From assembly GCA_029532415.1 (NCBI GenBank), contig JAQOTA010000053.1:1116001-1180000 (forward strand): a DNA stretch of 64,000 nucleotides, read 5' to 3'. This stretch comes from Marasmius tenuissimus (lineage: Eukaryota > Basidiomycota > Agaricomycetes > Agaricales > Marasmiaceae). The position numbers were made by a program, and so were the translations under genes. The notes under the pieces are model-generated. The model did no database searches and was not told the origin of the DNA. It was given only the letters and a program-made list of their open reading frames with translations. How positions within the stretch are numbered: the stretch's first letter is position 1; every line of letters begins with the position of its first letter. Shown one piece after another: positions 22,397-34,300 of this stretch.

Positions 22397-23557
22397 CATC
22401 CCGTCTGGAGGTAACCTGATCTGTTCTACATCTCTACCGCCAACGCAACTCAAACATCCTCAGAATCCACCTCGAGCTGGCTACCCGTTCATTTTTTTCT
22501 CTCTCTCGTCACACACACTCTATCAGTCGTGTCGCAGGTAGACGAGCCGTGTCCACGAAGGCCGAAACCTTTTCCGAATCTTCTGCTGTAGTATCTTTTC
22601 TGTTCTTATCGTATTAGGCATGTGCTTGTCTGTACAGCTTATACTGGATGCTGATGAACCTATTGCCATCGTAGCTTGTACGCGACTTTTACTAATCCCC
22701 GACTTGGATGCTCCGTTGAAAGTAGGCATCGGTGGACGTACGTATCCAATTTGTCATGACCTTGGCCTAGGCTAAGCCATCGCGAATTCTGTCAAGCTAC
22801 TTAAGTACAACTTTCACTCGCGTGCTGTCCCGTTCGTCCTCAGAACGCTCGACCTAAGAGATTACTGAACGTTCCATTTGCATATTCATTCTAACTTCGA
22901 GCGTCTGCCAGGTAGCGTCGTCGAATGAATGTGAGCTACTGGTAAGTATCTACATCTACAATAGAATAAAACATGAAGTGTCACGTGACAGAGTCAAACA
23001 CTCTAAAAAATCTGATTGGCTGTTGCCTGTTGACGCCCATTTCGACAGCCCAAGCACCCTGCGGGAATTGACTGCTCCCAGTTCTTCCCTCCCCTCCATG
23101 ATCCCGTACGTTGACCACATATCTCTTCCACTGCTCACTGCTCAGACTCTTATCTACTATCAGGAAAATCATAATTTTCTCTTCCAAGACCCGCTCCGTA
23201 CGTAGATAACCAGGACGAACTGTTCGCCAGTAGCGAGCAGGAACAGAGAGACCTCCAATTGCCATATGTTGGTGTGTTCCCCATTGCCGCATCTCACCTC
23301 CAAAGAAGGCTCAAAGGAAACCTACCCTACAGAATCCTATTGCTCACTGATACAAGTGTCAAGTCCCGTGGAACAAAGACAGGACTACAAATGGCTCAGT
23401 AGGTCCTCCGGTACCCTGTTACTTGGGTTATATGTTGACCATTTGTCCTTCACACGATGTTTAGTCGTATTTCCTCACAAGAATAGTAGCACTGAAGGCC
23501 AGGAAGCAAGATGAATGTGATATGAAGCCCAACATAACACCACCGCCTCACCCCCCG
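22397..23557. other. 3' flank of B and host DNA before the KDZ insertion
   Basis: To about 22930 this still aligns with the region after gene C (55874-56390), for example GGTAGACGAGCCGTGTCCACGAAGGC near 22541. A palindromic GTCACGTGAC lies near 22980. A small frame at 23266-23514 is unrecognised. The last eight bases before the KDZ element are its target duplication. Confidence 0.4.
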
Positions 23558-23565
23558 TACGGATT
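23558..23565. repeat. Left target-site duplication of the KDZ element
   Basis: TACGGATT immediately precedes the left inverted repeat. It matches the eight bases that follow the right inverted repeat once the copia element is removed (36037-36043 plus 45219). Confidence 0.9.
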
Positions 23566-23678
23566 CACCTTAGGCAGCACTTGTGACAGGCGCCGAAACC
23601 CTAATTGGGCTGCTTCTTTGTACGTGGGAAATGGGCCTAGGAGGCCTCCTCTCGGACCGATATGTGCGATGCCGTCAC
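23566..23678 (+). repeat. KDZ left terminal inverted repeat
   Basis: 113 bp, starting CACCTTAGGCAGC and ending GATGCCGTCAC. It is about 95% identical to the complement of 35924-36036. It contains the 12-bp palindrome AGGAGGCCTCCT (23639-23650) next to CCTAGG, a possible transposase-binding feature. Confidence 0.92.
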
Positions 23679-23817
23679 ATTCCTGTTCCCTCTCACCACC
23701 ATCGTCGACACGCTCAACGCGTACCGCACGACGAAAGCCTTCTGTTCCTTTCGTATCTGTACCTCGTATACCACATATAATATCAATAACCTCCTCTACT
23801 CTCCTCTCCCTTGCTCG

Positions 23818-26800
23818 ATGGGCAATGCAAAGCGTGCGGTTCTTGGTCGATCGGTCCCCAGCCCGCAAAAAAAAAGGAAGAAAAGCGATAGGGAGGTACT
23901 CACCTTCGACCTGCAAGTCTTACGCAAGAAGAATATGAAGGCTCAGCTCGACATCTTGCGAAATCGCTCGAAACCCGTCGCGAAACCGGAAGACGACGCG
24001 TCTCTTGGGCCCTCGAATGGCCAGTCTGGGAATTTGCCTGCAGATACGATGGACCCCCTCGTTGAATCGGATGGTGGGGACGTGCCGCAAGACCCCGATG
24101 ACGATGAGAACATGATGGCAGGTTCTTCATCGATTGCATTCGACAATCCATTACCCCTACCGACAGCGGCCTCACCAGTCAAGCAGCCGCGGAAGGATTC
24201 TGCTGAGCGGTGGCAGGGGCTTTTACCGACGTTGGTTGAACCTCTCCTCACTTTCAGAGACAGGACGGTAGGGAAGGTTTTGGAGAGTTTTGACGGCCCC
24301 AGCCCTTGCGCTACCGGTAGCTGTATCATTCTCGAGGCTGACATTCAGGTTATTAAATTTGATTGTATGTTTCTCCTTTTCTGCTTGATTATTGTGATGC
24401 TAACCTGCAAGCATTTAGCTCATCAAGTCAAGAAGTTCCATCATTGTCGGTGTCAAAGCCTCCCCCAGGTACTTGTCGCACACGGACTATTCCCAACCGC
24501 TCCTTTGCAACCTCGGATGGCAATCTCCATTGCCCTTCTCGATTTCTATCAAACCCTATGCCAGTTTTCATCGGATGCTGTCACAGCCCTTGCGGGTGGC
24601 TTGGCAATGGTATATAGGCGTCGCGGATTTCGCCTTTGCAGCCCGACTGTAGGTTCCGTTCAACTCTGTGCACTTCCGACGCTCATAGGTCATTCATAGG
24701 GGGAAGCCTTACAGGATCCCATTCGTAGAGGTCTTGGGCACTCCCTTCAGTGGTATGATGCTCTGGTCGTTGCGATCGAAAGGCACGTCACCGAGAAGGT
24801 TGATGCGCTAAAGGAAACTCTCCCCAAACTCCCCGATACCATATCCTCTCTTCCGTCGACCTTATCCCGCTCCAAGGCCTTTGACATAGTCTCATCTGCG
24901 AAGGCTACTCCAAACCCCTCAGTTACCCTCACTGCGTCCGATACTACCTCGGCCGCAAGCACGACCACGGGTGCAGCTGCTACATCCAGTACAACACCGA
25001 GTGCTAATCCGAGTGCTACCTCGGGTGTCAATCCGTCATCAACTTCCATTCCCTCTCCGTCTCAACCTGCATCGCCCACTCAATCTCCTCCCACCACCAC
25101 AACCGACAACAGTACCTCGTCTGGATCGCCGTTGCCGTTGCAATCGGGAGCCTGCCACCCATACCTCCAACGATTGTGCCCTGCTTGCTTCGGGGGAAGC
25201 GAGTTTGGGCGGAGCTTTCAACAGTAAGTTCAACCCCACCTTTCTCTGTCGTGTATGTATATTCACCATGCTTCAGAGGCGGGGACATTCACGTTGCGCT
25301 TGATGGCAACTTCCACCACCGACACCTTAAATCCGGTGGCGACGGGAAGCCCTTTCATAGCTCCGTTCGGTTCCTGTCAAAGGAATTCGTCAAGTCAGTC
25401 GGGGAACGCCTGACGGAAGCAAGGGGACGGCCTCCAAAGCCTCGAGAGGTGGTTGTGCCCGACGATGTGGTGGACTCAGACAGGGATGCGTACAAGGCGG
25501 CGAAAGGGGATTCACAAAAGAAGCCTAACGACATCTTTGACGAGAACGGGCTTATGGCCCTCGTCTGTCGACACGACATTCCCATCTTCGTTACGTCTAT
25601 TGACATGCCTGGGGAGCAGCAAAAGGATGCAGTCGCCTTGTTAGAGGCACTCTTCCTGATGTTACCACTGTGGGCCACGGTCGCTGCTCTCTATGATATT
25701 GCATGTGTCCTTGACCGAAGTACCCGCATGGTGAAACACCCCCTTTCAACTCTATTCGAGTCCGCTAATTTATCTTTGCAGTATGATTTCTTCCCCGATG
25801 GGATCGCCTCTCGACTACAGTTTGCGACTGCCCTACTCCATGCATACGGCCACCAGTGGCACTGTCAACTCCACTACAACCCCAGATTGCGCCCGGGTCT
25901 CGGAATCACAGATGGGGAGGGGACGGAACGCTTGTGGTCCCGGCTCCGAAAATTGATAGGGCTCGAACGGCGTGCATCGGTGAGTTTCAGCTACCTTTTC
26001 ACGGCGCTTGGAATGCTTAGATACGACAGCGTGCCGTACGTATATGGATGCTGGACCGGCAATGCGATGCGATAGCTAGGGACATTTGGGAGGACTTGGG
26101 CAAGTGGGTGCGACGCAAAATCCACAAGAATGTGCAGAAGAAGGAGGGAGATGCCGTTCGCACTCTCCATGAGCTCTCATACACTGTAGAAGAGCTTCGC
26201 AAGCACTGGGAAGCGCAGCTATCTGAACAATCTTCGAGTCGGTCCCGTGCGTGTTATTCCGTTTCCACTCAGGGATCGTATACTCATGTCTTGATCTCCA
26301 CAGTCGCACCAGCCCGTCTCAAGAAAGTGCTGGCAAAGGTTCTTCAGCTTCAAGCTCAGATCGATGCCCTCGACGAGGAGATTGCGGAGGCGAAGGCGGC
26401 TATCCGAATGATGGATTACCCCCCCTCCGACGCCACGTTTATCCTTCAGAATCTTGAAGCCACCCACCGCAAACTAAAGTCAGAGGCAGAGGCACTGTAC
26501 TCGTCGCTCAACATCAACGACGAGTATCCTGAACTCAAGAACTTGCCTCTTGATTACCTCCACAAGCTTATTCTCGCACGAGACCTCAAGATTACAATTC
26601 GAAAGAAGGCGATAGGGAGTTTCTTTGAGTGGGACAAGCTGGACATGGCTGTCGGTGGTATGCACGAGGCTTTAGGTAGGTGAAGACAATGGGTGTGTGC
26701 TGGTACTGGTGCTCAGTGCAATTGAACAGGTACCAAGGCGCACCAGGTCACTCGCGATGCTATTGCAAGACGGAAGGGGGTGTTCGAGACCCTCATACGA

Positions 26801-28480
26801 AAGTTCAATCAATACGTTACCGAGCTTGAGGAGGGACATCGACTGGGGTATTGTATTCCGGTACCGAAGAGGCTCCCGACGCAGCTTACAACCCTCTGGG
26901 ATATGGAAACATCTCACCTCTGGGAGGATGTTTGGATCTGTGAGGATGTAGTCCCACCAAATTGGCTCGTCGACGACGATGTACGAAAGGGTATACGAGC
27001 GGTCCTGGCGCTCGACCATTGCGCTGAGGAGAGGATCCGCCTTCAGATGGAGGCGAAGAACCTCTGTCACTGGTTCCGGGATGAGCTCCAGGCCTTAAAG
27101 CTCATGTCTCAGGATCAACGCTGTATGTGTCCTCGGCCCATTTTGTTTCGTTTCTCTGACCCGTCCCTAGATGTCAAATATCGTTCTGTCATCAGGTTGT
27201 GGCTCGCAGACCATTTGCTGCTCATTGACACTTGGTCGAATCCATTTGTTCCTGTGGCTGTATTCCGCGATCAGATACAGTTGGTTGAACGATGGGTTGC
27301 CTCGCCATCGACGTGTGAGACAGCAACATATCAAGCTCGAGTCGGCACCGCATTGCCATCACCACCGTCTCAAGCCCAGGCCCACAACACAGATATGGCC
27401 CAGGCAGACGCACCATCATCAACCCCGTACCAGCCTGTGGACCCCAATACCAGTACTACACACAGAGCTGCTGCGCCCAACAATCAGGAACCCAACAAGG
27501 ATGATTTGGAGGACGAGGAGGATGAGGTCGAGATTGTCGGCGAACGTATAGCGCTGCAGGATGTTATCGATGACGACGTGGACTCGGACGATGCGGAGGA
27601 ATCACTTTGTCTTGTTTGGGAGATGCCGGTAGGTTTCTGTTTTCTCTCAACGCAATGGTGCTATTTGTACTGATGACCTTTGGTCGTCTAGGATCCTCTT
27701 CGAATGGATGCAACACTATGGACTGGGGTGAAATGTTACCCGTTCGTTGGTAAATGCGTGGCTTGGAGTGCACTCCGATCCGTTTGGTCGACATCCCGAC
27801 TTCAGTACACATTTGGCGGTGCGCAGCTGGCGAGGATTGACCATCTGCAACGTTGGCTAGATGACGAGTTGGTGAATGGTTGTGTTATCCTCCTTCAGCA
27901 AGCATTTCAAACCCAAGATGACAAATGCGCTATCCTCTCCTCACACGTTATACCTCAGCTCCTTCGAAACAATGACTCGTCACTTGATGCTGCTTGGCGA
28001 TACAATTGCGGGTCACAGTACTGGAGGAGGCCGGTCTGGATCTTACCCATCCACGACAAGACAACACAACATTGGGCACTGGCGGTGATAAGGGTGGAGG
28101 CTGAAGAGATTCATGTGTTCGACAGCTTTGGCCATCGTTCATTTATCTCAGATTGGTTACTGGTAAGAGCCTTTGGTCTATCGTGGCCAGAGAACTGACA
28201 TGTTGGTGAATAGGATATACAACGAGTTGTTTGCCGGCTGGCTACCCTGGCAAAGGATCAGGGACTTCCGGTCTCCCCTTCGCTTGCGGTCCTGTCAAGT
28301 TGGATTGCGAAGCCTCTCCAGGTTGGCCAGTTGCAGCACAACACTCATGATTGTGGGGTCTGGGTTCTATGGCTCATCGCGACCCTTGTGCGTGGGTTTG
28401 ACTTTGCACCAATAACAGAAGAGGGTATCGGACAGTTCCGTAAATTTCTCGCACGACTTATACGCACTGTCCCCGTGTAA
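23818..28480 (+). CDS. KDZ transposase fused to C-terminal Ulp1-type cysteine protease
   Basis: This is the predicted transposase of the element and acts in the nucleus. Ten exons (23818-24364, 24419-24648, 24715-25223, 25277-25979, 26030-26246, 26304-26675, 26730-27122, 27171-27628, 27692-28162, 28214-28480) join in frame to 1,388 residues. A 51-nt in-frame intron-like segment at 25731-25781 would make it 1,371. The N-terminus has a basic tract (KKRKK, about 20). A CRC motif lies near 191-193, then RRRGFR and DPIRRGLGHSLQWYDAL. CPACFGG lies near 416. The RNase H-like core follows: LDGNFHHRH (D438), YDIACVLDRS (D569), HAYGHQWHCQLHYNPR and DGEGTERLWS (about 641-650). An acidic linker leads to a Ulp1 domain with QHWALAVI (H1270), VFDSFG (D1287) and THDCGVWV (C1347), a complete triad. 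Nothing is broken. Confidence 0.93.
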
Positions 28481-28677
28481 TCATACTCATCATTCCTTCG
28501 CTCATGTCCAGTGTACTTATATTAACTGCATTTTGTATTAACACTCACACAACAAACGAAAGAACAAGAGATTTTCAGACTTGATATCTGGCTACAGTTA
28601 CACTAAGACGGTTACAGATGAACGCTACAGACTGAGATGGTTACAGGTATCAAGAGAGGCTTCGTAACGAGATGGGT

Positions 28678-29489
28678 TTATCTCCACCCAGCCCATCTGC
28701 TCGCAGCAAGGTCCGCTGCCATCACTGCACGCCAGTCCGCCTCGCCATAGCACATCCCCTCTATTCCGTATATTCTCATCTCCCTGTCTTCAATCATTTT
28801 CTCTTGAGCTGCGATCCAAATGAATTTGATGAGGTCCTGAAACAGAGTATCAGTAGTGAAATTTTTGTAGATGAGGTCTTTACACGTACACTGTACAACA
28901 ATTTCCTGCTCACTCCGTCGGGAATTTCCTTCCAACGTTCAGCCCACTTCAGCACGCTCGTAAGAAGCATCCGCTTCACCTCGAGCTCATTTCCCGACGA
29001 CTCCTTATATTCTGGAACTGAGGGGTCAAACCTGACTTTCAATTCCTTTGCGATCGATCTAAATTCATCGGCAGATCCCTCAGTGGTGCGAGAGATGGGG
29101 GTATGCAAAGCCACGAGAAAGGCGCAACCAAGGGAAGAGGTGAAGTCACGAAACGAGAACTCGATTGAAGCAGCTGGTGGAAGGAGGGGCCATGCTCTTG
29201 GATCTTTCTTCTTCAACTCGTCGTGGTCATTATAACGCTTTCGAGTGAGGTATGGAGTGGAATCATCGATGTAGCGGGTGGAGATGCTGTTGTCGACAAT
29301 ACCGGTGGGAAAGACAAGGCCATCTACCACGGTCTCTGTGTCAGACACGCAAGTTTCCGAGTCCGAGCACATGGTTTTGGAATCCGACATATCCGACAAC
29401 TGATCTAATGATCAACTCGTCATAAGTATATGATCCATCGTGGTTTTGCTATCGAACTCACCAATTTCCTCCATCGTAGCCTCTTTCAT
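28678..29489 (-). CDS. KDZ cargo gene 2: 233-aa protein of unknown function
   Basis: This gene lies on the minus strand, convergent to the transposase gene with 197 bp between stops. Three exons (29489-29462, 29404-28890, 28836-28678) use introns of 57 and 53 nt. Phases agree and give 233 residues. The N-terminus is acidic and serine-rich (CSDSETCVSDTETVVDG). The middle has a tryptophan-containing stretch (DELKKKDPRAWPLLPPAASI) and ALHTPISRTTEGSADEFRS. The C-terminal exon is helical, with IKFIWIAAQEKMIEDREMRI and ADWRAVMAADLAASRWAGWR. No domain is recognised. The start is chosen at MKEATMEEI. Further in-frame sequence upstream means it could begin earlier. Its open frame inside an intact transposon suggests a role in transposition, but this is inference. 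Confidence 0.75.
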
Positions 29490-29820
29490 ACAGATTTGAT
29501 TCGCACAAGGCCTTCGTGTGGGTGTATCTGGTAGCGTTGATACGAAAAATAGAGTTCAAAGCCTAAATCCTGACTTGTGCAGTACTCGGCGGAAGTTGCC
29601 GAAGTACAGCTCGGTATCTTCGGCACAGAGCTTTTATTTTTTCTTGTGGGCCCATCGTCATAATTAGTAGGTTGAAGATGTTCAGGACCATCGGAACATA
29701 CTTCTGCGTTTCTCAGAAAAAAACTAGATTTATTGAAGTGGTCGTAACAACCACTCTCTCCCAGACGGGTTGCTGAGTGTTTAATAGGAAGCCGCGTCAA
29801 GTTGACCACCTTCTGTCGCT
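29490..29820. promoter_or_regulatory. Likely bidirectional promoter between cargo genes 2 and 3
   Basis: 331 bp separates two divergent start codons and contains no gene of its own. The ORF that spans it on the minus strand lacks recognisable content. No TATA box is clear. Confidence 0.4.
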
Positions 29821-30657
29821 ATGCCTGCCCGGCGACAACACAAAACCAAGGCAGAGCAGGAGCAAGCGGCTCGTAACAAACACAAGTCATATTACGCTCG
29901 GTGAGTAGCTTCGTACAACCATGTATTCTTGATTACTGTTAACTACTGAACAATCCTTGTGTAGTAACCGTGAAACAATCTTATCAAAGAAGCGCGTAAA
30001 ATATGGCCATGATAAGTGCGTCTATCTACCCACAATACTATCTCAGATAATGACCTATTCAATCCTATCAGGTCCCTACAATCAAAAGCACGGAAAGACG
30101 AGAATGAGGAGGAGAAGACGGCTTTGTGGGAGGCTAAGGCATCTGAAGAACATCAAACATACGCCAGCATACTGTCTTATATCACATCAGGTCAGGACTC
30201 AGACTCATACCTTCGATTTAGGAGATCCCTGGAACGACTTCGGAACCTTGAACAAAGCATCAATGAAGAGCTTCGGCAGTCTGCAACTCATTCGTACTTC
30301 GAGCGATTGTACCATGAATATCAGGCTTGGCATACATGCGATAATCACACCGAGAAATCCCCGATCGAGCTGCCGTTCAAGCTCTTCAGCAGTATGACCA
30401 ATGCTGTCGCAAAGATAGGGAACGCTATCTTGAACGAATACAGAGCCGGAAAAGAATGGAACGAATGTCGGCGGTTGACAAAACGGATTCGGTACCTCAT
30501 CCAGTGCATCGACGACATGGAGTGTGCGGTCTTGGAGGGAAATAATCTACTGGAAACTCGACATATCCAGAACAAGCTATTATATCAGGACCAGGTGGTT
30601 CAACACTGGGTCAATCGTGCCCATGCTCGCATATACGTTCGTTCTCTAGACGAATAG
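29821..30657 (+). CDS. KDZ cargo gene 3: 238-aa basic/coiled protein of unknown function
   Basis: Three exons (29821-29900, 29965-30015, 30072-30657) give 238 residues in frame. The first 50 residues are strongly basic (MPARRQHKTKAEQEQAARNK, then SYYARNRETILSKKRVKYGHD). This resembles short basic N-terminal segments common in basidiomycete DNA-associated proteins. The remainder is helical with SLERLRNLEQSINEEL, an ECRRLTKRIRYLIQCIDDM segment and a tail ending VRSLDE. There is no enzyme motif or zinc ligand set. It starts divergently from cargo gene 2, 331 bp away, so 29490-29820 is probably a shared bidirectional promoter. A nucleic-acid-binding accessory protein is a guess from the basic N-terminus. 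Confidence 0.75.
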
Positions 30658-31326
30658 GCTTATTTGTAGTACCTATCTTTTGTCATAACGCCATATACTG
30701 TACGTTGAAATACCTACCAAAAGGAACCCCGTAGAAGCTTTCAGTATTCAACTCAACCATCGCTCACCACCCTCACAATCGCTGGCGTTAATATTTGCAA
30801 ATATAGGTGCCGGCGCCAAGTCCATGGATATCGCGGCCCGGCGTATGTTTGTTTCAACAAACATGTTGACAAACATTGCCAGCTCAACAACACATAGCCC
30901 TTTTATCTCTTCCACCACCACCGACTTGTCTCTGAGTGCAACTCTAAAGAAGATGAAGACCTTCGTCCCCCTGCTCCTACAAGTTCTCGAGTCTCGGCTA
31001 AGATCTCTACACGACTGAGTTGCGATGGCACCCCTTCCTCGATGAAGCCCTTTCGAACATCCGAACATCCCTTGGAATGCCCTTTCGAGCACTTTCGATG
31101 GCCTCGTTGCACCTCCAATACTGTCTTCGGAAGCGTTTGAATTAGTTTCGACGGCGACGGCGATGATTTGCTTCCGCTCAACCGAACAAGCCGCCTGTCC
31201 ATCCTTTTTAAGGCGACGCGTTCTTCGATAAAAAAATTTTCACTCCTTGTCTCCCTTCTCCCATCTCCACAAGTTTGCGGCCCGACCAAAGCCCTGCGTT
31301 ATGCGTTCTACGACAATAAAAAATAG
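30658..31326. other. Intergenic spacer inside the KDZ element
   Basis: This lies between cargo genes 3 and 4. A 128-codon minus-strand frame (31289-30903) has no recognised domain and no splice support, so it is left uncalled. The last 150 bp probably include the promoter of cargo gene 4. Confidence 0.4.
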
Positions 31327-34300
31327 ATGGTAAGTCTTTCGAACCCCACTTAGATCAACGACGCGTAGCTTACCCTTACCCTCGATTGCCTAGGCAGCAA
31401 ATCGTCGTCTTTCTCCTTCGTACTCTCTCCCCGACTTCACAGAGGCGGACGTCGAGGCTGCAAACCGAATCGAGGCTGAGGAGGCTCGTCAGCAAGAACA
31501 ATGTCAAACTCCAGCACAGGTATCGGCGTCCATCAGCGGTACTTCGACACCTCTCAATTCACCTCGATCCAAACGTGTGTTCCAACCAACCAACAAGGCC
31601 AGTCCGTCGATAAGGCGTGTCGCAGAAAAGAGGGCAGAGCAGCAGCTCGCCGTTGCGGCTCCCACTCACACCCACACGCACTCTGTCTCTCCGGCTCCTG
31701 TCGAACGGAATGACTCTCCGGGTCCATTCCAAAGTGCTCCATCTACGAGTACTTTCACCGGCACACATGCTTACGCTGGTACGAACCCCTACGCTAGCGG
31801 CTACTATCAATATGCATACCCCAGCTATCAATCCGGCCCTCAATATCTACCAGCGATGCAGCCAACGATGCAGCCGGTTGTGCCTGTACAAGCACAACAC
31901 CCTCCCCCAGGCCAGCTTGGACCACCCACTTCTTCCATAGCTTCTCCTGTGTTTTCTGATGCCTCACCAGCATTGAATCACCCTGTCGGTGATTCACTAC
32001 CAGAACCCCTCGCCGGTTCAGCTGCCGTCTCCACTGCTGTCTCCACTACGAAGACCGCACCAGCAGCTTCAGCAATGTCTCGCCCTATTGTCTCCTCGAC
32101 CGCGGAGACCGTACTGGTTCCAACGGCGCCCCACCATCCTTCGGAACCTGTCGCCAACTCACCCACTCTTCCTCTTGATGCCACGTCCCCTATCCAACCT
32201 CCTAGTTCGCAAACTGAAACTGTGGGGGCCGATCAACCACGAGCAACCGGCGGTGGAAGACCCTCGCAAGCCAGCATCGGAGTCCTCGAGAAATTACGCG
32301 ACGAGTTTGACGAGCGAGTGCTGGCTGCCTCCAAGGCCACGGGCTTGACGACCATGTACATCTATGACTTCATCAACAAGACTTGTAAAGGTCAGCGCGA
32401 GTTGAATACCTGGAACAAGTTCCAGCCATTCGCCCTCGACGATGACAATTTCGAGGCGGAGATAGTAGCCCGAGTCGCCGATACGTCGTGCAGATATCCA
32501 GGTAAGCACTATCAGCGCCGTAATCAGCTCTATCACACGTCTGACCGAAAATGTTTTATCAGGATATGGTGGTGCCTCTCCACTGCAGATTCAAACAGCC
32601 TACGCTAGCTTCATGGCAGAGCACGGTGAAGAACGTGCGAAGAAAATCCTGACATTATGGCACGATGACCATGAAGTTGAGATAAGTCAGACCAAGGGCT
32701 CGAGGAAGCGGACGTTCAACACGGCAGTTCGCCAGGTCAAGAACATGGTAAGTAGGGATGCTACAGACTTCTGCTAACCAGGACTTACCATTATTTTGTA
32801 GTCCAAAACAATGCGCAACAAGCATTCGATATACTCGTTCACGCTGATGATAGGCGGCATCATCAGCACTGACCAGGAGCTCTCGTTCATCTGCAAAGAG
32901 GGCGAGAGTAAGGGAGTAAGTCGATCATCACCAACATCTGAACTTCGCCTCTAACCCCTCTCTTTCTTTCTTTAGTTTATGGAGGCCGGTTTCCTGTTTG
33001 GACCGAGAGCCCTGATCATGTTGTTCAGGGCGTATGTCGGGTCAGTCTTCACGTCCTCCAGTGCAAACACCAACTGACAACAAGCATCTACAGCACTGGC
33101 GTTGCAGTGACCTACACAAACAACCAACTCGCTGCATTCGCCTGCGATAGAGGCCTTACCATCTCAGGACATGGCATAGAAGATGCTGAGGACGAAAGTT
33201 CTCCCACCAAAGGAGTCGCGTTAGGTGCTGATTCGACCAAGGTGGTGAAGGAAACCCCCTCAGTCGCCAAGTCCAAGGAGAAGGCGGAGAAGGTGGATAT
33301 CCTTGCGATCGTCAAGGCTCGTGTCGGTAAGTTGCGCCTTTCGCCAGTCTTTTTTCTGTATCTGAGAATATGACTTATAGCGGAAGGCATCGGCTCCTTC
33401 AGCAAAAAGGGCAACACGCTCTATTGGGCGACTATCGCCGAGCAATGCCTTACCGACGGTGTTCAGATAACCGGATACCCCCCCAGCGCAAAGTACCCTT
33501 GGTCCCTCCTCAAACTACCACCAAGCGAGCGCTCGCGAGGAATCAAGAGCATGTCAAAGGATGATCAGGACCTTATCATCCGAGCATGCAATGAACCCAA
33601 GGGCTCGGAGGCTCGTCTCGAGTTTTCGAGGGTTGACTGTTTAGGTGGGTTTCCCTCTCTTCCTACCCAACGTAGACACTTACCACCTGTGGTAGACCTC
33701 GCACAAAACCGTGCCCCCCTCCTCGTCACCGCTCCCGACAGCAATGGAAATAAGGCTGAGGTCTTCATTTCCAGCTTCGATGGTCTCGAGGCAATTCTGC
33801 AGAAGATCATTGGACCCAAGCCCGGACCCAAGCAGAAGGTCCATTTCAAGACTGAGGATATGGACGTTGACATCACCCCGGCGTCTACGCCTTCAACCCC
33901 TCGCAGAGCTCGCCCTGCAGCGCGCAAGAGGAAGGGCACGACGGATGACGAGGAAGATTTCGACGAGCTCGAGTCTGAGGTCTCTGAGACCGAGGACGAT
34001 TCACCAACGCCTCGAGCGAAGAAGGTCAAGGGAGAGCCATCGGGGAGGAAGGCCAAAGGTATTGTTGTCTTCGGCCTTTCATATATTCTGACTTGAACTA
34101 ATGACCCCACAGCTTCTCGAAGCAAGGTCTGCTCTCAGGAGACAGTCGACGACAGCGACAAGATGGCCTCTGGTGCGTTATTTTCGACCCTCTGCCTTGC
34201 CCTTACTCCAGCAGAAGCTCAATGACTTGTTTATTTAGGGACCACCAGTAAAACAGCCAAGGTGAAGGCGGGCGGACGCACCCGTACCCAATCATCGAGG

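Noticed and set aside
30903..31289. 128-codon minus-strand frame inside the KDZ element
   Set aside because: There is no domain, no splice support, and it overlaps the likely promoter of cargo gene 4.
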